A stretch of DNA of 6,269 nucleotides from Dehalococcoidales bacterium (GCA_028718465.1 JAQULX010000181.1:1-6269), one strand, 5' to 3'. Counted from the first letter of the stretch, positions 1-6,268 are shown. Notes: generated by a model from the letters alone, not told the origin. Numbers and translations are program-made.

Positions 1-2
1 CC

Positions 3-872
3 AGTGATAGTTCCATTCTGGGGAAAAGACTGGGGGTAGTGGTCGGGGGGGCGCTCAGCCAGGGGGTCGAGGTTAAGCTCGATGGTTCGGCCCTGGTGGA
101 AGATATGGCTGTCGGACGCTATGTTACTATCCGGGGGCAAAAACGCCGCTTCTTCGGCATGATAACCGATGTGAAATTGGGGGTGGTCGATGAACGGATT
201 AATGTTACTCCCCAGGATGCCTCCGAGCCGTATCTGGCCGAGGTCCTGTCAGGTACCAGCACCTACGGCTCGATACATGTTTTACCCTTGCTGACTATCG
301 GTGGAGAAGTTGCCGGACTGGTAGAGGGTCCGCAGCCGGTCAAGACTGTGCCCGGTCATTTTTCCCCGGTTGAAGTTTCCTCCCAGAGAGATGTCGAGCT
401 GGTCTTCGGCAGCGAGGATGATAAGAAGTTTTATATCGGCACTCCGCTGGATATGGAGACCAGGATCTGTCTGGATCTGCCGGAATTGGTGAAGCGCTCT
501 AACGGTATTTTCGGCAAGAGCGGCACCGGGAAGACCTTTCTCACCCGGATGCTCCTGATAGGGATGCTTCAAAAAAGCAAGGCGGTAAACCTGGTCTTCG
601 ATATGCATAATGAATACGGCTGGGAAGGCCGCAGCGAAACTAGCTACAAGGTGAAAGCCCTCAAGCAGCTTTTCCCTGAGAGAGTGGCGGTTTTTACTCT
701 GGATGAGGAAAATTCCCGGAGGCGCAAGGTGAGTACGGACGCGGTGGTGCGCCTGGGATATGATGAGATCGAACCGGAGGATATCGTCCTTTTACGGCAG
801 ACACTGAATCTGACTGAACAGGCTGTCGGGGGCACTTATCAGCTTGCCCGGCGGTTTGGCGACCGGAAATAG
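3..872 (+). CDS. herA: HerA-type ATPase (DUF87), N-terminal part up to an in-frame TAG
   Basis: HerA proteins are hexameric ATP-driven DNA translocases/helicases; archaeal ones work with the NurA nuclease in end resection. The frame is open from base 3, so the true start lies upstream of the window and the GTG at 39 is probably internal. Residues 7-60 in the window (GKRLGVVVGGAL, then VEVKLDG and RFFGMITDVKLG) look like the N-terminal HAS-barrel. The Walker A motif GKSGTGKT follows at 513-536, about residue 171 of the visible frame, then an FDMHNEYGWEG segment typical of HerA/FtsK-like ATPases. The frame stops at TAG 870-872 after FGDRK. The same frame is open again immediately and carries the missing Walker B half, so this is one gene broken by a single codon. 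The product as written lacks Walker B and should be inactive alone. No NurA gene is visible; it could lie upstream. Confidence 0.85.
   Translation, partial: SDSSILGKRLGVVVGGALSQGVEVKLDGSALVEDMAVGRYVTIRGQKRRFFGMITDVKLGVVDERINVTPQDASEPYLAEVLSGTSTYGSIHVLPLLTIGGEVAGLVEGPQPVKTVPGHFSPVEVSSQRDVELVFGSEDDKKFYIGTPLDMETRICLDLPELVKRSNGIFGKSGTGKTFLTRMLLIGMLQKSKAVNLVFDMHNEYGWEGRSETSYKVKALKQLFPERVAVFTLDEENSRRRKVSTDAVVRLGYDEIEPEDIVLLRQTLNLTEQAVGGTYQLARRFGDRK
870..872 (+). other. In-frame amber codon splitting the HerA gene
   Basis: The codon TAG follows GAC CGG AAA and precedes TTC CAG GCC GCT with no change of frame. One base change (TGG to TAG) would restore Trp and a continuous protein of about 543 visible codons. 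Homology continues on both sides, so this is a nonsense mutation, a sequencing or assembly error, or a read-through codon. None of the other genes whose stop is visible here ends in TAG (they use TAA or TGA), but the sample is too small to argue for reassignment. Confidence 0.85.
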
Positions 873-890
873 TTCCAGGCCGCTTTAAGC

Positions 891-1631
891 ATGGAGAACA
901 ATGAAGGGTCCCAGGAACTGCTGAAGAGCCTGAATGTCCATGAAGCGAATTTCAGCAACTTGCGCCGGGGATTGGAGTCCATCAGACGCTTGCCCTTTTT
1001 ATCGGCCACTGCCCGGGAAAATCCGGTCGAGCGCATTCTAAAATACCTGGACAGCGGCATGAACGTGGTACTGGAGTTCGGCCGCTATACCGATTTGACA
1101 GCCTATATGCTGGTGGCCAATATGCTCAGTCGGCGGATTTATAACCGCTACCGTGAGTTGACCGAAAGATTTCTGGGCGGGGATGGCAGCGAACCCAGGC
1201 CGCTGGTGATCACCATTGAGGAAGCTCATAAATTCCTCAATCCGGAGGTGGCGAGTCAAACTATCTTTGGTACCATCGCCCGGGAGATGAGGAAGTATAA
1301 CGTTACCCTGCTGGTGGTTGACCAGCGTCCCAGCGGCATCGATGAAGAGGTGATGTCCCAGATCGGTACCAAGATAACCTGTTTGCTGGACAATGAGAAA
1401 GATATCGACAGCGTTCTCACCGGTGTTTCCGGAAAAAGCGAGCTGAGATCAGTTCTGGCGCGCCTGGAACCCAAACAGCAGGTATTGATTTTCGGGCATG
1501 CCGTGCCGATGCCGGTGGTAGTCCATACTCGCGAATATGGTTCAGCGGAGTCCTATGAAAGCTTCGGCTCGCACTATGCGGGAGATATCAGCAAGAAAGT
1601 GGAAAAAGACATCCAGGACTTGTGGAGTTAA
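891..1631 (+). CDS. herA: HerA-type ATPase, C-terminal part (Walker B and HerA signature), same frame as the upstream half
   Basis: This is the second half of the RecA-like motor domain. Walker B is seen as LVITIEEAHKFL, with the Glu pair encoded at 1218-1223 (residues 110-111 counting from ATG 891). A HerA-specific stretch DQRPSGIDEEVMSQIGTKI begins near residue 144 and resembles the sensor/arginine-finger segment of the family. The C-terminal EPKQQVLIFGHAVPMPVVVH strand region is also typical. ATG 891 is simply the first Met after the amber codon. The bases before it (GGCCGCTTTAAGC) contain no convincing Shine-Dalgarno, so independent translation is doubtful, and homology already covers the codons between 873 and 890. 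This half has no Walker A and would not bind ATP alone. It ends in TAA five bases before the next gene, whose ribosome-binding site lies inside this coding end, suggesting co-transcription. Confidence 0.85.
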   Translation: MENNEGSQELLKSLNVHEANFSNLRRGLESIRRLPFLSATARENPVERILKYLDSGMNVVLEFGRYTDLTAYMLVANMLSRRIYNRYRELTERFLGGDGSEPRPLVITIEEAHKFLNPEVASQTIFGTIAREMRKYNVTLLVVDQRPSGIDEEVMSQIGTKITCLLDNEKDIDSVLTGVSGKSELRSVLARLEPKQQVLIFGHAVPMPVVVHTREYGSAESYESFGSHYAGDISKKVEKDIQDLWS

Positions 1632-1636
1632 ATATT

Positions 1637-2152
1637 ATGAGTACCGTCTTAGCCAAACAGGATATATTGCGTTTGATACGACAACAGCCCCCTCTGGTAG
1701 AAGGTTACCTGAACCTGGAAGACCAGCTTCAGCCGAACGGATTCGACCTGACACTGCGGGAAGTGGCTATGATTCAGAGCAGTGGGCAGATCGCAGTCTC
1801 TAACGCTCAAAGAATGGTCTCCAACCTGAGCCCGCTGGTTTTTAATAGTGCAGACAATATGGAACTGACAGCGGGTGCTTACGTAATTATGTTTAATGAA
1901 GTCGTCAATCTACCGAAAAACGTTATGGCGCTGGGTGCGCCGCGGTCAAGCCTGCTCCGCTGCGGGGTGACCGTGCATTCGGCGGTCTGGGACGCCGGCT
2001 ATTCCGGCCGCTCCCAGTCCCTGTTGGTAGTCTTTAATCCTTTCAGTTTCCGGGTCCAGAGAAATGCCCGCGTTGCGCAACTGGTCTTCTTTAAACTGAC
2101 CGGCGAAACAGACGGCTACAACGGAAATTATCAGGGCGAAAACATTCATTAA
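1637..2152 (+). CDS. dUTPase/dCTP deaminase-fold protein, probable dUTP diphosphatase
   Basis: The 171-residue product belongs to the trimeric dCTP deaminase/dUTPase superfamily, cytosolic enzymes that lower dUTP and supply dUMP. Visible features are QPNGFDLTL near residues 32-40, the active-site block PRSSLLRCGVTVHSAVWDAGYSG at about 102-124 (shared Arg-Ser-Ser, His and Asp-x-Gly-Tyr), and a C-terminal GYNGNYQGE tail like the phosphate-covering tail of the family. The general acid/base Glu that E. coli-type Dcd carries in its ITLE/VLE strand appears to be replaced by the hydrophobic stretch SLLVVF (128-133). dUTP hydrolysis is therefore more likely than dCTP deamination; this is inferred from an alignment by eye. 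I chose ATG 1637 over the in-frame GTG 1622 because GGAG at 1624-1627 sits nine bases before it and GTG 1622 lies inside the HerA coding end. The five-base gap to herA indicates an operon. Confidence 0.8.
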   Translation: MSTVLAKQDILRLIRQQPPLVEGYLNLEDQLQPNGFDLTLREVAMIQSSGQIAVSNAQRMVSNLSPLVFNSADNMELTAGAYVIMFNEVVNLPKNVMALGAPRSSLLRCGVTVHSAVWDAGYSGRSQSLLVVFNPFSFRVQRNARVAQLVFFKLTGETDGYNGNYQGENIH

Positions 2153-2374
2153 CCGAAACTCGGAATAAATTAATAGCTCCAATACCACTTCGCGTCATTT
2201 CGGGAACACACAGTGATTTCGCTCGTCGAAGAAGAGCGGATAACCATAGGGTTCCTCAGAAGCAATCGTCCATGCCGCGTGCTATGGTCACCATCAGTTA
2301 TGAGAGTCAGAGTGCAAAAGGGTACTTTCGTAAGAATCTGTGAGGGTGACAGGTCAACCAGTATCAAACAAAAC

Positions 2375-2405
2375 TTCACACATCGCTTTTATTATCTAAT
2401 ATAAT
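2375..2405 (+). promoter_or_regulatory. Candidate sigma-70-type promoter of the fur/perR-katA operon
   Basis: A perfect -10 hexamer TATAAT lies at 2400-2405. TTCACA at 2375-2380 matches the -35 consensus at five of six positions, but the 19-base spacing is longer than ideal. Initiation would fall near 2411-2416, at or just before the ATG at 2416, implying a leaderless or nearly leaderless message. That agrees with the absence of a properly spaced Shine-Dalgarno there. It also makes the upstream in-frame ATG at 2404 an unlikely start, since it overlaps the -10. Confidence 0.5.
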
Positions 2406-2413
2406 GATAATAG
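2390..2413. promoter_or_regulatory. PerR/Fur-type operator overlapping the -10 element
   Basis: Bases 2399-2413 read ATATAATGATAATAG and match the Bacillus PerR box (TTATAATNATTATAA) at 12 of 14 fixed positions. The same bases contain two tandem NATAAT-like hexamers as in the classical Fur box. A perfect 7-bp inverted repeat, TATTATC at 2390-2396 and GATAATA at 2406-2412, brackets the region. The site covers the predicted -10 and the start of the regulator gene, which is the usual geometry for autorepression by a Fur-family protein. Confidence 0.6.
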
Positions 2414-2415
2414 GA

Positions 2416-2832
2416 ATGAATATTAAAAGAACTCGCCGGCATACTCGGCAGAAGGAAATTGTCCTGTTGGTCCTTCATGGCGCTCGTGAGCATCCGACGG
2501 CGGACTGGATTTACGAGCAGGCCCGAAAGCAAATTCCCCGTATCAGCAAAGGAACGGTATATCGCAATCTGGCGGTGCTGCGGGATGAAGGAAAGATTTC
2601 CGAATTGGACCTGATAGGGACTGTCGCCAGATATGAGATAAGACGCGAGCCGCACGACCATTTTCAGTGCCAGCATTGCGGACGGATTATCGACCTGAAA
2701 CAACCGGTTGATACCGGTTTAGACCGGAAGGTGGAAAAGAAAACCGGCTTGAAGATCTCCTACCATCAACTGGAGTTCCGAGGAGTATGCCTCGATTGTC
2801 AAGCTAAAATCAAGGTTACCGGATTAACCTGA
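2416..2832 (+). CDS. perR: Fur-family metal-dependent transcriptional repressor (PerR-like by context)
   Basis: The 138-residue protein has the two-domain Fur layout. A winged-helix DNA-binding domain spans about 1-70, with HPTADWIY at 26-33 and the recognition helix around SKGTVYRNLAVL at 44-55. A dimerisation domain follows, with two CxxC pairs (Cys85/Cys88 and Cys125/Cys128) that should hold the structural zinc. Compared by spacing with B. subtilis PerR (His37, Asp85, His91, His93, Asp104), the regulatory site here is His26, Glu74, His80, His82 and Asp93. Position 74 is therefore Glu, as in Fur/Zur proteins, rather than the Asp typical of PerR. Linkage to katA, 23 bases downstream, and a PerR-like operator at its promoter argue for a peroxide-stress regulator; sequence alone cannot exclude an iron- or manganese-responsive role. 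ATG 2416 is preferred over in-frame ATG 2404, which lies within the -10/operator. Neither start has a good Shine-Dalgarno. Confidence 0.85.
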   Translation: MNIKRTRRHTRQKEIVLLVLHGAREHPTADWIYEQARKQIPRISKGTVYRNLAVLRDEGKISELDLIGTVARYEIRREPHDHFQCQHCGRIIDLKQPVDTGLDRKVEKKTGLKISYHQLEFRGVCLDCQAKIKVTGLT

Positions 2833-2855
2833 GAAAATTATAGATGGAGAATTAA

Positions 2856-4346
2856 ATGCAAAAAAATGACGGGAAGAAGAAAAATGGGAAACTGACCACT
2901 GCGGCCGGGGCCCCGGTCGCCGATAACCAGAACATTATGACCGCCGGTCCCCGCGGTCCCGCCCTTTTGCAGGACGTCTGGTTTCTGGAGAAACTGGGCC
3001 ATTTTAACCGCGAAGTAATTCCGGAGCGGCGCATGCACGCCAAAGGCTCCGGCGCTTTTGGGACCTTCACGGTGACTCATGATATTACCAAATACACCAA
3101 AGCCAAAGTCTTTTCCGCGGTGGGGAAAAAGACCGATACCTTCATGCGCTTTTCCACAGTTGCCGGGGAACGCGGGGCGGCTGACGCCGAACGGGACATC
3201 CGCGGCTTCGCCACCAAGTTCTATACCGAGGAAGGCAACTGGGACCTGGTGGGAAACAATACCCCGGTCTTCTTCATTCGCGATCCCCTCAAATTCCCCG
3301 ATCTCAACCGAGTCGTGAAACGCGATCCCCGCACCAACATGAGAAGCGCTAAAAATAACTGGGACTTCTGGTCTTCCCTACCGGAGGCGCTGCACCAGGT
3401 GACCATCGTTATGAGCGACCGCGGCATTCCCTATTCCTATCGCCACATGCACGGATTCGGCAGCCATACTTACAGCCTGATCAATAAAAAGAACGAAAGA
3501 TTTTGGGTCAAATTCCATATGAAGACCCAGCAGGGGATCAAGAACCTGACCGATGAGGAAGCCGAAGCCCTCGTAGGTCAGGACCGCGAAAGCCATCAAA
3601 GAGACCTGTACGAAAGCATCGAGAAGGGCGATTATCCCCGCTGGACCATGTATATCCAGATCATGCCGGAAAAAGATGCGGCCATGATGCCTTATAACCC
3701 CTTCGACCTGACCAAGGTCTGGTATCATAAGGATTATCCCTTGATCGAGGTGGGCGTTCTGGAACTGAACCGCAATCCGGATAACTATTTTGCCGATGTG
3801 GAGCAGGCGGCCTTCAATCCGGCCAACATCGTTCCCGGCATCGGATTCTCCCCGGACAGGATGCTTCAGGGTCGCTTATTCTCCTATGGCGATGCGCAGC
3901 GCTACCGCCTGGGGGTTAATCATCATCTTATCCCGGTCAACTCGCCCAAGAACGCCAAACATGTGAATGGTTATCACCGCGACGGGTTGATGAGAGTTGA
4001 CAGCAATAGCGGGAGCACCCTGGGCTACGAGCCTAATAGCTACGGCGAATGGCAGGAACAGCCGGAATTCTCCGAGCCGCCTCTTCAATTGGAGGGAGCA
4101 GCGGCCAATTGGAATTTTCGTGAGGATGACGACGATTATTATACTCAACCCGGCAAGCTTTTCCGCTTGATGACCCCGGAGCAGCAGGAAGTCCTTTTTG
4201 AAAATACCGCCCGGGCAATAGGCGATGCGCCCCTGGAAGTGAAAAACCGGCACATTGGGAACTGCCTCAAGGCTGATAAAGCATATGGCGAAGGAGTCGC
4301 CAAAGCCCTGGGGATCAAGATTGACGAACCTGCCGAAGTAAAGTAA
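2856..4346 (+). CDS. katA: Monofunctional haem catalase (KatA/KatE family, small subunit)
   Basis: The enzyme converts two H2O2 to water and O2, in the cytoplasm since there is no signal peptide. At 496 residues it is full length for a small-subunit catalase. The distal haem-side motif [18 protein letters not shown] carries catalytic His61. [11 protein letters not shown] carries Asn134. The proximal haem-ligand signature RLFSYGDAQ carries Tyr344 (codon 3885-3887). The spacings His-Asn (73) and His-Tyr (283) equal those of bovine catalase (His75, Asn148, Tyr358), so the active site looks intact. [15 protein letters not shown] and [12 protein letters not shown] are further family landmarks. The start is supported by GGAG at 2846-2849, six bases before ATG. 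It lies 23 bases after the Fur-family gene with no terminator between, so the two are probably one transcript derepressed by peroxide. A strong hairpin follows the stop. The HerA and dUTPase genes upstream are separated by 263 bases and probably independent. Confidence 0.97.
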   Translation: MQKNDGKKKNGKLTTAAGAPVADNQNIMTAGPRGPALLQDVWFLEKLGHFNREVIPERRMHAKGSGAFGTFTVTHDITKYTKAKVFSAVGKKTDTFMRFSTVAGERGAADAERDIRGFATKFYTEEGNWDLVGNNTPVFFIRDPLKFPDLNRVVKRDPRTNMRSAKNNWDFWSSLPEALHQVTIVMSDRGIPYSYRHMHGFGSHTYSLINKKNERFWVKFHMKTQQGIKNLTDEEAEALVGQDRESHQRDLYESIEKGDYPRWTMYIQIMPEKDAAMMPYNPFDLTKVWYHKDYPLIEVGVLELNRNPDNYFADVEQAAFNPANIVPGIGFSPDRMLQGRLFSYGDAQRYRLGVNHHLIPVNSPKNAKHVNGYHRDGLMRVDSNSGSTLGYEPNSYGEWQEQPEFSEPPLQLEGAAANWNFREDDDDYYTQPGKLFRLMTPEQQEVLFENTARAIGDAPLEVKNRHIGNCLKADKAYGEGVAKALGIKIDEPAEVK

Positions 4347-4358
4347 ATATTCCCTGGC

Positions 4359-4400
4359 ATATGGGGAGCGGCCTGAAAGCCGCTCCCCATATCTTTTTAT
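4359..4400 (+). terminator. Strong intrinsic terminator after katA, shared with the convergent gene
   Basis: A perfect 14-bp stem, ATATGGGGAGCGGC (4359-4372) and its complement (4379-4392), encloses the six-base loop CTGAAA. It is followed by CTTTTTAT on the + strand. The stem starts 12 bases after the katA stop. The complement of the + strand T-tract contains the stop codon (4397-4399) of the minus-strand pseudouridine synthase, so the hairpin also lies directly after that gene. In that direction the U-tract is weaker (AATATTTACTTT after a short gap). Confidence 0.9.
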
Positions 4401-5113
4401 CGCTTCAGAGATTTCAGCTCGGCGGGGGTAAGCTCGCGCACCTGGCCTTCGGCCAGCGTGCCGAGCTTCAAAGAGCCCAGGCGAACGCGTTTAAGGTTAG
4501 TTACCATATATCCCAGTGCAGCGAACATGCGCCTTATCTGGCGTTTTCGTCCCTCATGAATAACAATGGAATAGTTATAGGGCGGGATGTTTACAGACCT
4601 GACCCTGGCGGCGTGGGTCTGATCTTCCTCCATCTCCACCCCTTTCTCCAGTTTCCTTTTTTCCTCCGGTTTCAGGGAGCCTTCAATGCCGACCAGGTAT
4701 TCCTTTTCGCTCTCGAACCGGGGGTGGGTCAGATGAAAGGTCAAATCACCGTCATTGGTCAGCAGTATCAGCCCGGTCGAGTCTTTATCCAGCCTCCCAA
4801 CGGGATACAGCCGTGCTCCGCGATACTTCTTCGGGACCATGTCCAGTACGGTGGATTCGGCTTTCTCGTCACTCGTGGTTGAAGTTACTCCAGCGGGTTT
4901 GTGCAGCATCAGGTAAAGCAACTGCTCAGGCTGAATGCGGAGCGGCTTTCCATCGATAGTTATCCGGTCGGTGTCCGTATCTACCGGATGTTTAAAACTC
5001 TCGACTATCTCGCCGTTGACGGCTACCCGGTGGTTTTTAACGGCATCGGCCATCTGTCTCCGGGAACCGGCCCCGGAGGATGTAAGTATTTTAATGATGG
5101 ACTGCTGGGACAA
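4397..5113 (-). CDS. rluB: 16S/23S rRNA pseudouridine synthase, RsuA/RluB/E/F family
   Basis: The 238-residue protein isomerises a specific uridine to pseudouridine in ribosomal RNA. An N-terminal S4 RNA-binding domain (about 5-60; SSGAGSRRQMADAV, then VAVNGE) is followed by the catalytic domain. That domain has LMLHKPAGVTST near 68-79 and the motif GRLDKDSTGLILLTNDGDL, with predicted catalytic Asp109. Near residue 190 is EGRKRQIRRMFAALGY, a basic segment conserved in this family. Length and order match RluB/RsuA. Which rRNA position is modified cannot be told from sequence, so the rluB symbol is a family-level guess. The start is TTG (5113-5111) because GGAGG lies five bases upstream on the minus strand and a promoter precedes it; no ATG is available nearby in frame. 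The gene converges on katA and ends at the shared hairpin. Confidence 0.9.
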   Translation of the reverse strand: MSQQSIIKILTSSGAGSRRQMADAVKNHRVAVNGEIVESFKHPVDTDTDRITIDGKPLRIQPEQLLYLMLHKPAGVTSTTSDEKAESTVLDMVPKKYRGARLYPVGRLDKDSTGLILLTNDGDLTFHLTHPRFESEKEYLVGIEGSLKPEEKRKLEKGVEMEEDQTHAARVRSVNIPPYNYSIVIHEGRKRQIRRMFAALGYMVTNLKRVRLGSLKLGTLAEGQVRELTPAELKSLKR

Positions 5114-5131
5114 GTCGGCCTCCGAATGTTT

Positions 5132-5160
5132 ATTATACCTGATGCAAAATAAAATGTCCG
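5132..5160 (-). promoter_or_regulatory. Sigma-70-like promoter of the pseudouridine synthase gene
   Basis: On the minus strand TATAAT (plus coordinates 5132-5137) is preceded by exactly 17 bases and by CGGACA (5155-5160), which matches TTGACA at four positions including the GACA core. Transcription would begin around 5121-5126, giving a leader shorter than 20 bases that contains the GGAGG ribosome-binding site serving the TTG start. Confidence 0.6.
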
Positions 5161-5172
5161 GTTTTTATATCT

Positions 5173-5430
5173 TTAAGTAATAAACGAACGGATTCTTAAT
5201 CCGAAATTGCCCCACAAGCAGCCTTCCTCTACCGCAGCTTTTGTAGCTGTAAGTGCATTTTCCACGCGAAGCTTCTTCTCCTTCAGTTCAGTTTCAGTGG
5301 CCGCACCAACTTTGAGGGCGGCTACCCCGCTGGCCAGCTTGGCCTGCCGCTCCGGGAGATTTTCCCGATCATAGTCTGAGGTTGTTTCAGCGGTCCGGGT
5401 TATCGCTTCAAGGAATTCCAGCCGGTCAAT
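5173..5430 (-). pseudogene. groL: Internal fragment of GroEL (60-kDa chaperonin), degraded
   Basis: Translating the minus strand from 5430 downward gives an open stretch ending in TAA at 5173-5175. About 54 residues encoded by roughly 5384-5221 align without gaps to E. coli GroEL 357-410. Recognisable blocks are [23 protein letters not shown] and ATKAAVEEG, the end of the apical domain and the ascending intermediate segment. Before and after this the similarity fades: the GIVPGGG-type segment expected after AAVEEG reads GCLWGNFG. The ATPase Asp398 of GroEL falls in RVENAL, where it is Asn (codon 5257-5259). No ATG, GTG or TTG start precedes the homologous block in a sensible place, and more than 80 percent of a normal chaperonin of about 540 residues is absent. 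I call it a relic of a duplicated or rearranged groL. It lies just upstream of, and on the same strand as, the pseudouridine synthase. Confidence 0.85.
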
Positions 5431-5445
5431 AGAGTCTAAAACAAA

Positions 5446-5510
5446 ACCAGGATGGAAGCCACAGGTAGATAATATAAAAAGAGACTCTAAAATATGGCTT
5501 CCATCCTGGT
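5446..5510 (-). terminator. Perfect 16-bp inverted repeat, probable terminator of the aldehyde dehydrogenase gene
   Basis: ACCAGGATGGAAGCCA at 5446-5461 is the exact reverse complement of 5495-5510, with a 33-base AT-rich loop. Read on the minus strand it begins 26 bases after the dehydrogenase stop, and its distal arm is followed by TTTGTTTTA (within 5437-5445), the layout of an intrinsic terminator. The loop is unusually long. Around it, TTTTAGAGTCT in the loop and TTTTAGACTCT beyond the arm form a near-identical direct repeat, and AGAGTCT/AGACTCT is also an inverted pair. A small palindromic repeat element (REP or MITE type) is an alternative reading. Confidence 0.6.
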
Positions 5511-5536
5511 GAGATAATGGAATCAGTCTAAATAGT

Positions 5537-6268
5537 TCAGGCTAAAGGTATTCTGACGCTTTTTGTCTGGGTGAATTCCCGAATGCCCTCGATACCCCCG
5601 ATCCGTCCCATTCCGCTTTGTTTATATCCGCCACTGGGCGCTGCAGGAGACGGCATTCCGGCATTGGTCACGAAAACCAGGCCTGCATTAATCTGGGCCG
5701 CTACACGATGGGCCCTTCTCAGATCGTTGGTGGCCAGGGCGCCTGCTAGACCATATTTAGTATCATTGGCCAGGCGAACAGCTTCTTCTTCGGTTTCAAA
5801 TTTGGTGAAGGTTAATACCGGTCCAAAAATCTCATCCCGGAAAAGTTCAGATGAGGGTTGAACATCTGCAAAGATCGTAGGAGCAATAAAGTTGCCATCG
5901 GCAAATTCATTACCCAGGTGATATCCTCCGGTAATCAAACGGCAATCTCCGGACTTCTTACCGCGTTCGATATAGCCCAGAACATCATCGCATTTCGATT
6001 TACTGAGAACAGGTCCCATCGCGGTAGTGTCCAGCAGGGGGTCGCCTACTGCGATTTTTTCGACGGCTGTTTTAGCCAGTTCGACGACCTTATCATAAAT
6101 TCCGGACTGGACGAGAATCCTGGCGCATTTACCGCAGGATTGTCCCGCATTCCGGACGATAGATGCATCAATAAAGAAGGAAACCGCATCCTTTGGATCA
6201 ATATCGTTAAAAATAACGCTAGGGGACTTACCACCTAGCTCCAAAGCCACAGGGGTGATATTTTGGGC
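5537..6268 (-). CDS. NAD(P)-dependent aldehyde dehydrogenase, C-terminal half, cut by the window edge
   Basis: The visible 243 residues are about half of a normal ALDH of roughly 480-500. ALDH enzymes oxidise an aldehyde to the acid (or acyl-CoA in some branches) with NAD(P)+ in the cytoplasm. Seen in order are LELGGKSP with the general-base Glu (codon 6239-6241), NAGQSC with the catalytic Cys (codon 6134-6136), [10 protein letters not shown] with the cofactor-binding Glu, and the C-terminal [20 protein letters not shown] dimer/tetramer segment. The reading frame continues to the edge ([13 protein letters not shown]), so the GTG at 6250 is internal. A second Cys three residues after the catalytic one (SCGKCAR) gives a CxxC where the family usually has small residues. 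Substrate cannot be assigned; the sequence looks more like the broad betaine-aldehyde/lactaldehyde-type group than CoA-acylating forms. Transcription probably ends at the inverted repeat just beyond the stop. Confidence 0.92.
   Translation of the reverse strand, partial: AQNITPVALELGGKSPSVIFNDIDPKDAVSFFIDASIVRNAGQSCGKCARILVQSGIYDKVVELAKTAVEKIAVGDPLLDTTAMGPVLSKSKCDDVLGYIERGKKSGDCRLITGGYHLGNEFADGNFIAPTIFADVQPSSELFRDEIFGPVLTFTKFETEEEAVRLANDTKYGLAGALATNDLRRAHRVAAQINAGLVFVTNAGMPSPAAPSGGYKQSGMGRIGGIEGIREFTQTKSVRIPLA

Noticed and set aside
1622..1636. GTG start giving the dUTPase-like protein five extra residues
   Set aside because: It lies inside the herA coding end, and the GGAG motif is ideally spaced for ATG 1637 instead.
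2345..2359. Imperfect palindrome GGTGAC-AG-GTCAACC upstream of the catalase operon promoter
   Set aside because: Only TGAC/GTCA pairs cleanly, one copy is present and it matches no operator I can name; chance is sufficient.
2153..2374. Gap between the dUTPase-like gene and the catalase operon, including a 63-codon frame at 2213-2404
   Set aside because: The short frame starts without a Shine-Dalgarno, runs into the PerR-type operator and shows no recognisable motif. I see no tRNA, riboswitch or transposon end here; the tiny hairpin CCGA-AAC-TCGG (2153-2163) is too short and lacks a T-tract to be called a terminator.
3876..4253. Long minus-strand open frames under katA (also 3378-3728 and 2838-3080)
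   Set aside because: These are antisense shadows of a strongly conserved catalase coding frame, with no ribosome-binding sites or family motifs.
4361..4882. 173-codon open frame on the + strand
   Set aside because: It lies antisense to the pseudouridine synthase, starts inside the terminator hairpin, has no ribosome-binding site and its translation resembles no family; the minus-strand frame has clear S4 and catalytic motifs.
5190..5203. Small palindrome CGGATT-CTT-AATCCG near the end of the GroEL relic
   Set aside because: A six-base stem without a T-run on either strand and without a second copy in the window; not enough to call a terminator or an insertion-sequence end.
5858..6238. 126-codon + strand open frame opposite the aldehyde dehydrogenase
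   Set aside because: It is antisense to a frame with catalytic Glu, Cys and FGP motifs, and its own translation shows nothing recognisable.
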